A stretch of DNA of 64,000 bases from CAIWHR01 sp963823215. Its GTDB lineage: Bacteria; Pseudomonadota; Gammaproteobacteria; Burkholderiales; Casimicrobiaceae. The position numbers and the translations under genes are program-made. Where the stretch lies: contig CAWGKT010000007.1 of assembly GCA_963823215.1 (NCBI GenBank), forward strand, positions 248,001 to 312,000, given 5' to 3'. The notes under the pieces are model-generated. The model worked only from the letters and a program-made list of their open reading frames with translations. It did not search any database and was not told where the DNA came from. This document shows positions 35,816-44,748 of this stretch, in pieces. Each line of letters opens with the position of its first letter. Positions within the stretch are counted from its first letter, which is position 1.

Positions 35816-37312
35816 ATGTACCCGAATTCACCGCCGTCGCAGGCTGCGCACATGCACGAGACGAGACTCGCCAACGCCCGGCCCAAAGCGAAACGCGGCC
35901 TCGCCTGGGATCCGATCCGCGCCTCGGTCGATTGCTGGTCGTGGTATTCGCGTCTCGGCGACATCTGGTGGACGCGTGCTGCAGGCGGAACGGCGATCGC
36001 CGCCGCCAGCCGCAATCGCTTCGATGCATTGGTGGCGTTCGCGCGCGAGCGGTCCCGTTTCTACCGGGATGCCTATCGCGGACTCCCGGCCGGAAGGCTC
36101 GACCCCGCCGCGCTGCCCGTGGTGACCAAACGAGCGCTGATGAATCGCTTCGACGACTGGGTGACCGATCCTGCGCTGGACTTGGCCGGCGTCACCGCTT
36201 TCCTCGCGGATCGGGAGCACATTGGCGAGCGCTATCTCGGCCGCTATGTGATCTGGAAGAGTTCGGGCAGCACCGGCGAACCTGGGATCTACGTGCAGGA
36301 TGACGATGCGTTGGAAACCTTCGACGCACTGATGGCCGTGCACCTCGATCCCGCGCGATTTGCCGCCGTACATGCGTGGCGCATCGCGGCACGGGGCGGA
36401 CGGGCCGCCCTGATCGCCGCGACGGGCGATCACTTCGCCAGCATCGCGTCATGGCAACGCCTGACCAGGAACAACCCGTGGATCGCGGCGCGTGGCTTCT
36501 CGATAATGGATCCGCTGCCGCAGCTGGTCGCAGAACTCAATGCCTATCGGCCCGCCTTCGTCGCGAGCTACCCGACGATGCTTTCGCTGCTGGCCGACGA
36601 GAGGAAAGCCGGGCGACTCGAGATCGACCCCGTGAGCCTGTGGTCGGGCGGCGAACGCCTGCCCCCGAGCGTGCGCGTCGGGATGGAGGCCGCGTTCGGA
36701 TGCCCGGTCGTCAACGAATACGGCGCGTCGGAGTGCATGAGCATGGCGTTCGGATGCGACGAGGGCTGGTTGCACGTCAACGCCGACTGGGTGCTGCTCG
36801 AGCCGGTCGACGACGATTTTCGTCCGACGCCGCCGGGAGTACCGTCGCGAACGGTGCTGCTCACCAATCTCGCCAACCGCGTGCAGCCGATCATCCGTTA
36901 CGATCTCGGCGACAGCGTCATCGTCAACCCCGGGAGGTGCGCGTGCGGGAGCCCGCTGCCGGCGATAGAGGTCGAGGGCAGGCACGACGACATGCTGGCG
37001 ATGACTGCACCCGACGGGCGCATCGTGCGCTTGCTGCCCCTTGCGCTCACGACGGTCGTCGAGGACGCCGCGCCGGCTTCGCGTTTCCAGATCCTGCAGA
37101 CGGCGCCGGACCGGCTGCTCCTGCGCCTCGCGACCCGTGCGCCGGCCGACCGGCAGGCCGCCTGGCGCGCTGTGGAGATGGCCATGCGCGCCTTTCTCGA
37201 CCGGCAGTCGCTGCCCAATGTGCGCGTCGGACTCGACGCGGGAAGTCCGCGCGCCGACCGGCGCAGCGGAAAAATGCGAGAAGTCATCGCCTCGAGGAAA
37301 GTTCCTGTGTGA
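35816..37312 (+). CDS. PaaK/CoF-synthetase-like adenylate-forming ligase, substrate unknown
   Basis: 498 residues from the ATG at 35816 (GGGGGAGG about 8-14 bases upstream). The frame is open to the left through the NAPRTase remnant, but this start begins the ligase domain. Adenylation signatures are VIWKSSGSTGEPGIYV (P-loop-like), NEYGASECMSMAFGC, and IIRYDLGDSVIV with GRCACGSPLPAIEVEGRHDD. The overall type is phenylacetate-CoA ligase / coenzyme F390 synthetase. Such proteins activate a carboxylate as acyl-AMP; here no thioesterase, oxygenase or reductase partner is nearby to suggest a substrate. An FNR-type box with matching -10 lies upstream. The N-terminal 35 residues (NSPPSQAAHMHET) are extra and polar. 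Confidence 0.8.
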   Translation: MYPNSPPSQAAHMHETRLANARPKAKRGLAWDPIRASVDCWSWYSRLGDIWWTRAAGGTAIAAASRNRFDALVAFARERSRFYRDAYRGLPAGRLDPAALPVVTKRALMNRFDDWVTDPALDLAGVTAFLADREHIGERYLGRYVIWKSSGSTGEPGIYVQDDDALETFDALMAVHLDPARFAAVHAWRIAARGGRAALIAATGDHFASIASWQRLTRNNPWIAARGFSIMDPLPQLVAELNAYRPAFVASYPTMLSLLADERKAGRLEIDPVSLWSGGERLPPSVRVGMEAAFGCPVVNEYGASECMSMAFGCDEGWLHVNADWVLLEPVDDDFRPTPPGVPSRTVLLTNLANRVQPIIRYDLGDSVIVNPGRCACGSPLPAIEVEGRHDDMLAMTAPDGRIVRLLPLALTTVVEDAAPASRFQILQTAPDRLLLRLATRAPADRQAAWRAVEMAMRAFLDRQSLPNVRVGLDAGSPRADRRSGKMREVIASRKVPV

Positions 37313-37319
37313 CCGCAAT

Positions 37320-37418
37320 TGCATCGCCACGTTGGAGGAAGGCGACGCCCGCGACCGGATGCTGCTCGGCGCCAAGGGCGCCAATTCGTGCGCGATGATA
37401 CAGGGCAAATTAGGGATC
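37320..37418 (+). pseudogene. Trace of a pyruvate phosphate dikinase N-terminus
   Basis: A 33-codon stretch translates to ATLEEGDARDRMLLGAKGAN followed by SCAMIQGKLGI. This matches the start of pyruvate phosphate dikinase (typical form FEEGDxxxxxLLGGKGANLAEMT). There is no start codon in a normal place, the following GLPVPPGF-type segment is missing, and the rest of an approximately 900-residue enzyme is absent. It lies in the 250-base gap between the PaaK-like gene and the class I aldolase. I read it as a deletion remnant; the short length limits certainty. Confidence 0.5.
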
Positions 37419-37562
37419 CGGCGCAGGGTGTACTTCTGGAGCGCAGGTCGGCATGAGACCCCGAGCACCGCGCAAAGTCAGGCGCAAGTTGTCCGCGCGC
37501 TCCCGTGGCGGGATAATGGCCGCTTGCCCACAAATGGCTGTTCGCGAAAGGGAGATTCGACA

Positions 37563-38624
37563 ATGACCGACATCATGGGACTTCTGGGTGCCGAAGCGGC
37601 TGGCCTGCTGCGGCACGTCTGCAAGGGCATCCCCCGGGAATCGCTGCATCTGCCCGGTCCCGATTTCGTCGACCGGATCGTCGCGCCGAGCGACCGTTCG
37701 CCGGCGGTAATGCGGAGCCTGCAGCAACTCTTCGACCACGGCCGGCTCGCGGGGACCGGCTATCTCTCCATCCTGCCTGTCGATCAGGGAATCGAGCACA
37801 GCGCCGGGGCATCGTTCGCCAAGAATCCGCTTTATTTCGACCCGGAGAACATCGTCAAGCTCGCGCTCGAAGGCGGCTGCAATGCGGTGGCCTCGACGCT
37901 CGGCGTGCTCGGCGCGTGCTCGCGCCGTTACGCGCACAGGATCCCGTTCCTGCTCAAGTTCAACCACAACGAGTTCCTCACCTATCCGAACAAATACGAC
38001 CAGATTTTCTTCGCCACGATCAAGCAGGCGAAGGATCTGGGCGCAGTGGCGGTGGGTGCGACGGTCTACTTCGGCTCGCCCGAGTCGGGCCGCCAGATCG
38101 TCGAGGTGAGCCAGGCGTTCGCGGCGGCGCACGAGATGGGGATGGCCACGGTGCTGTGGTGCTATCTGCGCAATCCGGCTTTCAAGACCGACAAGGACTA
38201 CCACGTGTCGGCGGACCTCACGGGCCAGGCGAACCATCTGGGCGTCACGATCGAGGCGGACATCATCAAGCAGAAGCTCCCCGAGAACAACGGCGGGTAC
38301 CTGGCGCTCAACACCAAGGACAATCCCTACGGCAAGACCGACAAGCGGATGTACTCCGAGCTCGCGACCGACCATCCGATCGACCTCGCGCGCTACCAGG
38401 TCGCGAACTGCTATCTGGGCCGCGCGGGCCTGATCAATTCCGGCGGCGCGTCCGGCACGAACGACCTCGCCGACGCGGTGCGCACCGCGGTCATCAACAA
38501 GCGCGCGGGCGGCATGGGTCTCATCTCCGGCCGCAAGGCATTCCAGAAACCGATGGGCGACGGCGTGACGTTGCTAAACGCCATTCAGGACGTCTATCTG
38601 TCCCCCAGCATCACCGTCGCATGA
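37563..38624 (+). CDS. fbaB: Class I fructose-bisphosphate aldolase (FbaB/DhnA type)
   Basis: 353 residues from the ATG at 37563 (AGGGAGA upstream). It cleaves or forms fructose 1,6-bisphosphate through a Schiff-base lysine. Visible: LSILPVDQGIEHSAGASFAK near residue 75, FLLKFNHNEFLTYPNK, GAVAVGATVYFGSPESGRQI, the region of the Schiff-base Lys in GVTIEADIIKQKLPENNGGY, and the phosphate site LINSGGASGTNDLADAV and GGMGLISGRKAFQKP. Adjacent to a ppdK trace, it fits glycolytic/gluconeogenic carbon flow from the nearby glycogen genes. No FNR-type box was found directly upstream; it might be read from the ligase promoter. Confidence 0.93.
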   Translation: MTDIMGLLGAEAAGLLRHVCKGIPRESLHLPGPDFVDRIVAPSDRSPAVMRSLQQLFDHGRLAGTGYLSILPVDQGIEHSAGASFAKNPLYFDPENIVKLALEGGCNAVASTLGVLGACSRRYAHRIPFLLKFNHNEFLTYPNKYDQIFFATIKQAKDLGAVAVGATVYFGSPESGRQIVEVSQAFAAAHEMGMATVLWCYLRNPAFKTDKDYHVSADLTGQANHLGVTIEADIIKQKLPENNGGYLALNTKDNPYGKTDKRMYSELATDHPIDLARYQVANCYLGRAGLINSGGASGTNDLADAVRTAVINKRAGGMGLISGRKAFQKPMGDGVTLLNAIQDVYLSPSITVA

Positions 38625-38644
38625 AACGACAGGAAGAACACTCC

Positions 38645-39676
38645 ATGCTCCCGAACCGCAAACGCCTTGCCGTGGCCGCCATCGCCGCCGCGGCTGCATT
38701 CGCCGCGCCCGTCTTCGCGCAGAACACACTCAACGTGATTTGCCCCGTCCAGGCCGAATGGTGCAACGCCGCCGCGGTCGCCTTCGAAAAGGAGACCGGC
38801 ATCAAGGTCGGCATGACGCTGAAGGGCTCGGGCGAGTCGTTCGCGCAGATCGCCGCCGAAAAGGCGAATCCGAAGCTCGACGTATGGTTCGGCGGTACCG
38901 GCGATCCTCACCTGCAGGCGGCCGAGCAGGGACTGCTCGACGAATACAAGTCGCCGCTGTTGGCGCAACTTCAGCCGTGGGCGCAGCGACAAGCCGAGCA
39001 GTCGAAATACCGCACGGTCGGCATCTACCTGGGCGCGCTGGGCATCGGCTACAACACGGAGCTCCTCACCAAGAAGAAGGTTGCGGCACCCGCCTGCTGG
39101 AAGGATCTGGTCAAGCCGGAATTCGCCGGCGAAGTGCAGATGGCCAACCCCAACGCATCCGGCACTGCCTACACCGCGATCGCCACGCTGGTGCAGGTGT
39201 TCGGCGAGGAAGAGGCGTTCAAGTATCTGAAGGCGTTGCACCGGAACATCAACAACTACCCGCGCTCCGGTGTGGCGCCCATCAAGGCGGCCGCGCGTGG
39301 CGAGACGCTCGCAAGCGTATCGTTCATCCACGACGCCGTCACCGAGGCGCAGGCCGGCTTTCCAGTCAAGGGAGTCGCCCCCTGCGAGGGCACCGGCTAC
39401 GAGATCGGCTCGTTGTCGATCGTCAAGGGCGCGCGCAACCTCGACAACGCGAAGAAATTCGTCGACTGGGCGCTGACGGCGAAGGCACAGGCGCTCGGTG
39501 CCGAGACGAAACAATTCCAGATCCCGTCCAACGTCAGTGCGCCGATCTCCCCGCTGTCGCCGAAGCTCGCCGACATCAAGCTCATCAACTACGATTTCGC
39601 CAAGTACGGCACGTCAGCCGAACGCAAGCGCCTGCTGGAACGGTGGGACAAGGAAGTCGGCTCGATCGCCAAATAG
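38645..39676 (+). CDS. ABC transporter periplasmic binding protein 1 (ferric iron / phosphonate class)
   Basis: 343 residues with a clear signal peptide (LPNRKRLAVAAIAAAAAFAA, cleavage after FAQ). It is an AfuA/FbpA-like binding protein: LNVICPVQAEWCNAAAVAFE, GSGESFAQIAAEKANPKLDV, WFGGTGDPHLQAAEQGLLDE, NPNASGTAYTAIATLVQVFG and FVDWALTAKAQALG. Substrate classes in this family are Fe3+, 2-aminoethylphosphonate and thiamine; the Tyr pair of FbpA is not obvious, so the ligand is open. It starts 20 bases after the aldolase stop and is followed by a paralogue and the permease and ATPase. Confidence 0.88.
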   Translation: MLPNRKRLAVAAIAAAAAFAAPVFAQNTLNVICPVQAEWCNAAAVAFEKETGIKVGMTLKGSGESFAQIAAEKANPKLDVWFGGTGDPHLQAAEQGLLDEYKSPLLAQLQPWAQRQAEQSKYRTVGIYLGALGIGYNTELLTKKKVAAPACWKDLVKPEFAGEVQMANPNASGTAYTAIATLVQVFGEEEAFKYLKALHRNINNYPRSGVAPIKAAARGETLASVSFIHDAVTEAQAGFPVKGVAPCEGTGYEIGSLSIVKGARNLDNAKKFVDWALTAKAQALGAETKQFQIPSNVSAPISPLSPKLADIKLINYDFAKYGTSAERKRLLERWDKEVGSIAK

Positions 39677-39740
39677 CCCGCACTCGGGCGATAATCGCCC
39701 GGCCAGCGCACTGGCGCACCCTTCGCCAACGGAGATCTGC

Positions 39741-40763
39741 ATGATTCGCAGCTCGCTCTATGCGGTCGCTGCCGCGACCGCCCTCCTCGCCACCGCGCCG
39801 GCCGCGAGCCAACTCAACCTCTACTGCAGTTCGCCGAACACGGCATGGTGCCAGGGCATGGCCAATGGCTTCGAGAAGGCGACCGGCACCAAGGTCGCGG
39901 TGATCCAGAAGGCCACCGGTGAAATGCTTGCGACGATCAAGGCCGAGCGCGCCAACCCCAAGGGCGACATCTGGTGGGCAGGCCCCGGCGACGCCTACCT
40001 GCAGGCGGCGGAGGACGGCCTGCTGGAGACCTATCAGTCGCCAAACCTCAATCAGTTGCAGGACTGGGCGCGGCGCATCAGCGAGGTGTCGCAGAACCGC
40101 GTTTCCGGCGTCTACGGCGGCATTCTCGCGCTCGGGTACAACACCGAGCTGCAGACGAAAAAGAAGCTGCCGATCCCGAAGTGCTGGAAGGACCTGCTCG
40201 ATCCCGTCTACAAGAACGAGGTAATGCTCGGCAACCCGAATTCTTCCGGCACCGCCTATCTGATGCTCGCCTCGCTCGTCCAGGTGTTCGGAGAGGACGA
40301 GGCGTTCAAGTACATGCGCGCGGTCAACGCCAACGTGAGCTCGTACGCGCGCTCGGGCATCGGACCGATGACGGCGGTGAAACAGGGTGAGATCTACGTC
40401 GGCAGCACGGTGCTGCACGGCGTGATCAACGAGATCGTCGCCGGCTTCCCGGTCAAGCCCGTGCTGCCCTGCGAGGGCGTGGGCTACGAGATCGGGTCGA
40501 TGGCGATCATCAAGGGCGCGCGCAACCTCGACGGCGCGAAGAAGTTCGTCGACTGGGCGCTGACGGCCGAGGCGCAGAAGATCGGGCTCGACGTCAAGGA
40601 ATACGCGATCCCGACCAACAGGAACGTCGCGCTGCCGGCGATGGTGCCGAACCTGACCGAATACAAGGTCATCAGTTACGATTTCGCGAAGTACGGTTCG
40701 AGCGAGACGAGGAAGCGCCTCCTCGAGCGCTGGGAGAAGGAGATCGCGCAAGCGCCGCGATGA
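39741..40763 (+). CDS. ABC transporter periplasmic binding protein 2 (paralogue of the preceding gene)
   Basis: 340 residues with signal peptide MIRSSLYAVAAATALLATAP ending near AAS. It is closely related to the preceding protein along its whole length: CSSPNTAWCQGMANGFEKAT, GEMLATIKAERANPKGDIWW, GPGDAYLQAAEDGLLETYQS, NPNSSGTAYLMLASLVQVFG and FVDWALTAEAQKIG. WCQGMANGFEKATG replaces WCNAAAVAFEKETG, so ligand contacts may differ. Its stop overlaps the permease start by ATGA. The two binding proteins probably share one membrane channel and widen its substrate range. Confidence 0.9.
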   Translation: MIRSSLYAVAAATALLATAPAASQLNLYCSSPNTAWCQGMANGFEKATGTKVAVIQKATGEMLATIKAERANPKGDIWWAGPGDAYLQAAEDGLLETYQSPNLNQLQDWARRISEVSQNRVSGVYGGILALGYNTELQTKKKLPIPKCWKDLLDPVYKNEVMLGNPNSSGTAYLMLASLVQVFGEDEAFKYMRAVNANVSSYARSGIGPMTAVKQGEIYVGSTVLHGVINEIVAGFPVKPVLPCEGVGYEIGSMAIIKGARNLDGAKKFVDWALTAEAQKIGLDVKEYAIPTNRNVALPAMVPNLTEYKVISYDFAKYGSSETRKRLLERWEKEIAQAPR

Positions 40764-42982
40764 GCGACCCCCGCCGACCGGTGCTCCTCTGGCTCGCGGT
40801 CGGCGCGGCAGGCTTCCTGCTCGTCCCGTGGTACGCGCTGCAGGGCAGCGTGTTTGCGCTGGGCTGGGTCCCGCACGCCGCGACGAAGGAAGCGGCGCCT
40901 GCGTTGCTGCAGGTCTTGCTGCACGGCAAGTGGTGGCTCGCGCCGCTCGGCGCCCTTCTCGTCGCGGGCACCGCGCTCGCCGTCTGGACGACCGACCGCA
41001 GGGCGCGCGCGCATGCGCTCATTGCCGTCGGCGCCGCCGGTTTCCTCGGTCTGCTGATCCAGGGCTTCGCGATCGGCCCGTCCGGATGGTATTTCGAATC
41101 GCTGGGCGCGGTCCTGCCCGCGCTGCCGCGCGGCCAGTTCGGCATGGGCCTGGGCGCCGCGCTCGTCGTCACGTCGTTCGGCATGCTGTTCGCGCTGGGG
41201 CTCGCCGGTCGCGGCTATTTCAAGGGCGATCCGTTCGTCGCGGCCAGCGTGGTCACCGTCGCGGCGCTGGTCGCCGTGTTCACGTTCTTCCCGGTCATCC
41301 GGATCCTGATCTCGGCGCTGCAGGACAATGCCGGTGCCTTCTCGCTCGTGGCACTTCCCGGGCGCCTGTTCGCCGAGAAAATCTGGGGCCTCGGCTGCAT
41401 CGTCGGCGACACGCGCTGCGGCGTGGCGTGGAACACGCTCACGCTCGCATTCCTGTGCGCGGTCGGCTGCACGGCGCTTGGCCTCGCCTTCGCGCTGATT
41501 GCCACGCGCACCGGGTTCAGGCACAAGAAGGCGCTGCGCATCCTTACGGTGCTGCCGATCATCACGCCGCCGTTCGTGATCGGTCTCGGGCTGATCCTGA
41601 TCTTCGGCCGCTCGGGCCTCATCAATCAGCTGCTCGAGTACCTGTTCGGCTGGCAGCTCGGGCGCTGGATCTACGGACTGCAGGGCGTGCTGGTCGCGCA
41701 GATCTTTGCGTTCACGCCGATCGCCTTCCTCGTGCTGATCGGCGTCGTCGAAGGCGTTTCACCCAGCATGGAGGAAGCGGCGCAGACGCTGCGCGCCGAC
41801 CGCTGGCGCGTGTTCTCCGACATCTCGCTGCCGCTGATGCGCCCCGGCCTCGCCAACGCGTTCCTGATCAGCTTCATCGAGTCCATCGCCGACTTCGGCA
41901 ACCCGATCCTGCTCGGCGGCAATTTCGGTGTGCTGTCTACCGAGATCTTCTTCTCGGTGGTCGGCGCCCAGCTCGACCAGGGGCGCGCGGCAACGCTCGG
42001 GATCCTGCTGCTGATCTTCGCGTTCGGCGCGTTCTTCCTGCAGCGCGCCGTGCTCGGGCGCAAGGTCTACACGTCGCTTGCGGGCAAGGGTGACTCGGGT
42101 CTGCCGACGCAGCTGCCGGATGGCGCGCGCCGCCTCTGCTACGGCGTCGCCCTGCCGTGGGCGGCGCTCACGGTCGTCATCTACGCGATGGCGCTGACCG
42201 GCGGTTTCGTCGAAACCTGGGGCCGCGACTACACGCTGACGCTGCGGCACTACACGAAGGCCTTCGGCATCGAGTGGACCGAGCACGGTCTCCTGTGGGC
42301 CGGCGCCGCGTGGAACTCGTTCTGGACCACGGTCAAGCTCTCCGCCATTGCGGCGCCGGTCACCGCCGCGCTCGGCATCCTCGCAGCATACCTGCTGACG
42401 CGCCAGAAATTCGTCGGCCAGGATGCGTTCGAGTTCGGCACGATGCTGTCGTTCGCGATTCCCGGCACCGTGATCGGCGTCGCGTACATCCTCGCGTTCA
42501 ACGTGCCGCCGATCGAGATCACCGGCACGGCGCTGATCCTCATCGTCTGCAATGTCTTCCGCAACATGCCGGTCGGCGTGCGCGCGGGAATGGCGGCGAT
42601 GAGCCAGATCGACAAGAGCCTGGACGAGGCGTCGACGGTGCTCGGCGCGCGCGGCTTCACGACGCTGCGCGCCATCCTGCTGCCGCTGCTGAAGCCCGCG
42701 GTCATCGCCGCGCTCGTCTACAGCTTCGTGCGCGCGATGACCACGCTCTCCGCCGTGATCTTCCTCGTCTCCGCCGAATACGAGTGGGCGACGACGTACA
42801 TCATCAACCGCGTCGTCAACGGCGATTACGGCGTCGCGATCGCTTACAGTTCGGTGCTGATCGTGCTGATGCTGGCCGTGATCGGCGTGATCCAATGGCT
42901 CGTCGGCGAGCGGCGGCTCGGTCGGCGCGGGGTGGGTGTGGGCACTGCGGGCATCGGCGCGCTTGGCGGCAGCGCCGCCTGA
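40760..42982 (+). CDS. ABC transporter permease, two-domain (FbpB/AfuB-like)
   Basis: 740 residues, beginning in the ATGA overlap with the second binding-protein gene. It has an extra N-terminal set of hydrophobic segments (residues 1-170) before the two permease domains. Each domain carries its EAA loop: MEEAAQTLRADRWRVFSDIS at about residue 340, and LDEASTVLGARGFTTLRAIL at about residue 620. Such fused double permeases are typical of iron(III)-type importers. It would form the whole membrane channel alone, working with the ATPase 25 bases downstream. Confidence 0.92.
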   Translation: MSDPRRPVLLWLAVGAAGFLLVPWYALQGSVFALGWVPHAATKEAAPALLQVLLHGKWWLAPLGALLVAGTALAVWTTDRRARAHALIAVGAAGFLGLLIQGFAIGPSGWYFESLGAVLPALPRGQFGMGLGAALVVTSFGMLFALGLAGRGYFKGDPFVAASVVTVAALVAVFTFFPVIRILISALQDNAGAFSLVALPGRLFAEKIWGLGCIVGDTRCGVAWNTLTLAFLCAVGCTALGLAFALIATRTGFRHKKALRILTVLPIITPPFVIGLGLILIFGRSGLINQLLEYLFGWQLGRWIYGLQGVLVAQIFAFTPIAFLVLIGVVEGVSPSMEEAAQTLRADRWRVFSDISLPLMRPGLANAFLISFIESIADFGNPILLGGNFGVLSTEIFFSVVGAQLDQGRAATLGILLLIFAFGAFFLQRAVLGRKVYTSLAGKGDSGLPTQLPDGARRLCYGVALPWAALTVVIYAMALTGGFVETWGRDYTLTLRHYTKAFGIEWTEHGLLWAGAAWNSFWTTVKLSAIAAPVTAALGILAAYLLTRQKFVGQDAFEFGTMLSFAIPGTVIGVAYILAFNVPPIEITGTALILIVCNVFRNMPVGVRAGMAAMSQIDKSLDEASTVLGARGFTTLRAILLPLLKPAVIAALVYSFVRAMTTLSAVIFLVSAEYEWATTYIINRVVNGDYGVAIAYSSVLIVLMLAVIGVIQWLVGERRLGRRGVGVGTAGIGALGGSAA

Positions 42983-43007
42983 TAACGCAACAAGTCGGGG
43001 ACTTCAG

Positions 43008-44075
43008 ATGAAAGCCGCAGCGATCGAATTTCGGCAGGTGACCAAGCGCTATGGCGACGTCGTCGCCGTCAACGACGTCTCGTTCACCATCGGTGCGGGA
43101 ACTCTGGTGACGCTGCTCGGCCCGTCCGGCTGCGGCAAGACGACGATCCTGCGAATGCTGGCCGGACTCGAACTGCCCTCCTCCGGAACCATCCGGATCG
43201 GTGACGAGGACGTGACCACGCGCGCAGCTGCCGGGCGCGACGTGTCGATGGTGTTCCAGAGCTATGCGCTGTTTCCGCACATGAGCGTGCTGGAAAACGT
43301 GCGTTACGGCCTCGTCGTCTCGGGGAAGGGCAAGCCGCAGGCCGACGACGAGGCGCGCGCGGCGCTGGCGATGGTCGGCCTGACCGGCCTCGACGCCCGC
43401 CTTCCCTCCGAGCTCTCCGGCGGCCAGCAGCAGCGCGTCGCCGTCGCGCGGGCGCTGGTGCTGGAGCCCTCGGTGCTGCTGTTCGACGAGCCCCTGTCGA
43501 ACCTCGACGCGCGCCTGCGTCGGCAGATGCGCGAGGAGATCCGCGAGCTGCAGCAGCGCCTGAACCTCACGGTCGTCTATGTCACCCATGACCAGGCCGA
43601 GGCGATGGCGGTGTCCGACCGCATCATCGTGATGAATCGGGCGGTCATCGCGCAGGAAGGCGCGCCGCGCGAGCTCTACGAGCAGCCGCGCGATGCGTTC
43701 GTCGCCGGCTTCATGGGCGATGCCAATCGCGTGCACGGCGTCATCGCCCGCCGCGATTCGATAAAGGCGGACGTGACGCTCGGCCCGGTGACGCTGTCGC
43801 TTCCGCACGGCGGCGCGCCCGACGGCGAATGCGAAGTCGCGATCCGCCCGGAGGCGATCGATCTTCGTTACGACGGCCATGCGCCGCTGTCGGCAACGGT
43901 GAAAAAAGCGTCCTACCTCGGCCAGCTGATGGAGTACACGCTGGACACGCCGATCGGCGCACTCTTCGTCATCTCCACCGCCGTCGATCGGCCGCTCGCC
44001 GTCGGCGCGGCCGTGGGGGTCGCGCTCGCGAATCACGGCGTCGTGGTCATCCCAAAATCGGGGTCAGCCACTTAA
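43008..44075 (+). CDS. ABC transporter ATP-binding protein (FbpC/PotA-like)
   Basis: 355 residues. Walker A GPSGCGKTTILRMLAGLE, Q-loop MVFQSYALFPHMSV, signature LSGGQQQRVAVARALVLEPS, Walker B VLLFDEPLSNLDARL and the H-loop VYVTHDQAEAMAVSD are all intact. The C-terminal 110 residues form a TOBE regulatory domain (CEVAIRPEAIDLRYDG). The start at 43008 fits GTCGGGGAC upstream. It powers import through the preceding permease; this type is shared by iron, polyamine and phosphonate importers, so it does not settle the substrate. Confidence 0.93.
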   Translation: MKAAAIEFRQVTKRYGDVVAVNDVSFTIGAGTLVTLLGPSGCGKTTILRMLAGLELPSSGTIRIGDEDVTTRAAAGRDVSMVFQSYALFPHMSVLENVRYGLVVSGKGKPQADDEARAALAMVGLTGLDARLPSELSGGQQQRVAVARALVLEPSVLLFDEPLSNLDARLRRQMREEIRELQQRLNLTVVYVTHDQAEAMAVSDRIIVMNRAVIAQEGAPRELYEQPRDAFVAGFMGDANRVHGVIARRDSIKADVTLGPVTLSLPHGGAPDGECEVAIRPEAIDLRYDGHAPLSATVKKASYLGQLMEYTLDTPIGALFVISTAVDRPLAVGAAVGVALANHGVVVIPKSGSAT

Positions 44076-44105
44076 CCTGCGGCGTTGCGGCGTCGGGGTC
44101 GCCGG

Positions 44106-44538
44106 CTAACGCTTCAGTTCGAAGTGCTTGCGCCGATGCTCTTCGAACACGAATTCTTCGAGCTGGGGATCCATCGCGCTGCGCGACGAGACGATTCCCA
44201 CCGGCTTGCCGTTCTGGACGACCGGCAGGTGACGAAAGCCATGCTCCTGCATCACGAGCAACGCATGACCGAACGGCTTGTCCGGCCCGATCGTATGCGG
44301 CGTACGCGTCATCACATCGGCAAGGTGCGTGGCCGTGGCGTCAAGTCCCGCGCCCGACAACGCGAAACACGATATCGCGCTCGGTGCAGATGCCGACGAG
44401 CCGGCCGCCCACGACGACCATGACGGCGCCCGCATTTTTCGCTGCCATCATCCTGGCGGCTTTGCTGACAAGGGTCGCCGGCGCCGCCTTGAGCGCCTTG
44501 CTCCGCTGCATCAGCTCACTGACGGGCCTGTCGTACAT
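44106..44538 (-). pseudogene. CBS-domain protein, disrupted by a 1-base frameshift
   Basis: The ATG at 44538 (GGGAGA upstream) opens MYDRPVSELMQRSKALKAAP and the first CBS domain, through AGAVMVVVGGRLVGICTERD and IVFRVVGRG. At the CCC run 44347-44349 (GGG on the coding strand) the frame ends in a stop, while the second CBS domain continues in another frame: GLDATATHLADVMTRTPHTI, then HGFRHLPVVQNGKPVGIVSS to the end HFELKR. One G fewer restores VVGRGLDATA and a protein of about 144 residues. Two-CBS proteins sense adenine nucleotides. An FNR-type box is 150 bases upstream. A homopolymer sequencing error is a real alternative to a pseudogene. Confidence 0.75.
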
Positions 44539-44687
44539 GGATCTCCCGCGTCCGGGCGCGTGAAGGCGTCCAGCCTCGCCAGCCCCCCGTAGTGGCCATG
44601 GACTGGTCGTGCGCGACGATTCGTCGCGTCCCTCGTTCGGACTTTGACTTAGTCGGCTCACGCTACCTGAAGGCACTCTGCGGCAAA

Positions 44688-44701
44688 TTGATCAGGATCA
44701 A
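44688..44701 (-). promoter_or_regulatory. FNR/Anr-type box TTGATCCTGATCAA upstream of the CBS gene
   Basis: The strictest match in the window to the TTGAT-N4-ATCAA consensus. It is 150 bases from the CBS-gene ATG, with TAGCGT 22 bases downstream on the minus strand. It lies between that gene and the 3' end of the acyl-CoA dehydrogenase gene, so the CBS gene is the only sensible target. Confidence 0.7.
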
Positions 44702-44748
44702 TCCCATGCGGCTATCCGCGACGGGATCGATCGGCGCGCGGCGACGGA

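Noticed and set aside
35024..37312. A 762-residue fusion of NAPRTase and the PaaK-like ligase
   Set aside because: The NAPRTase part has lost its core, and a good ribosome binding site and start at 35816 plus an FNR-type promoter between the parts indicate two units that merely share an open frame.
44643..44656. TTGACTTAGTCGGC near the CBS promoter as a second box
   Set aside because: The right half does not match RTCAA.
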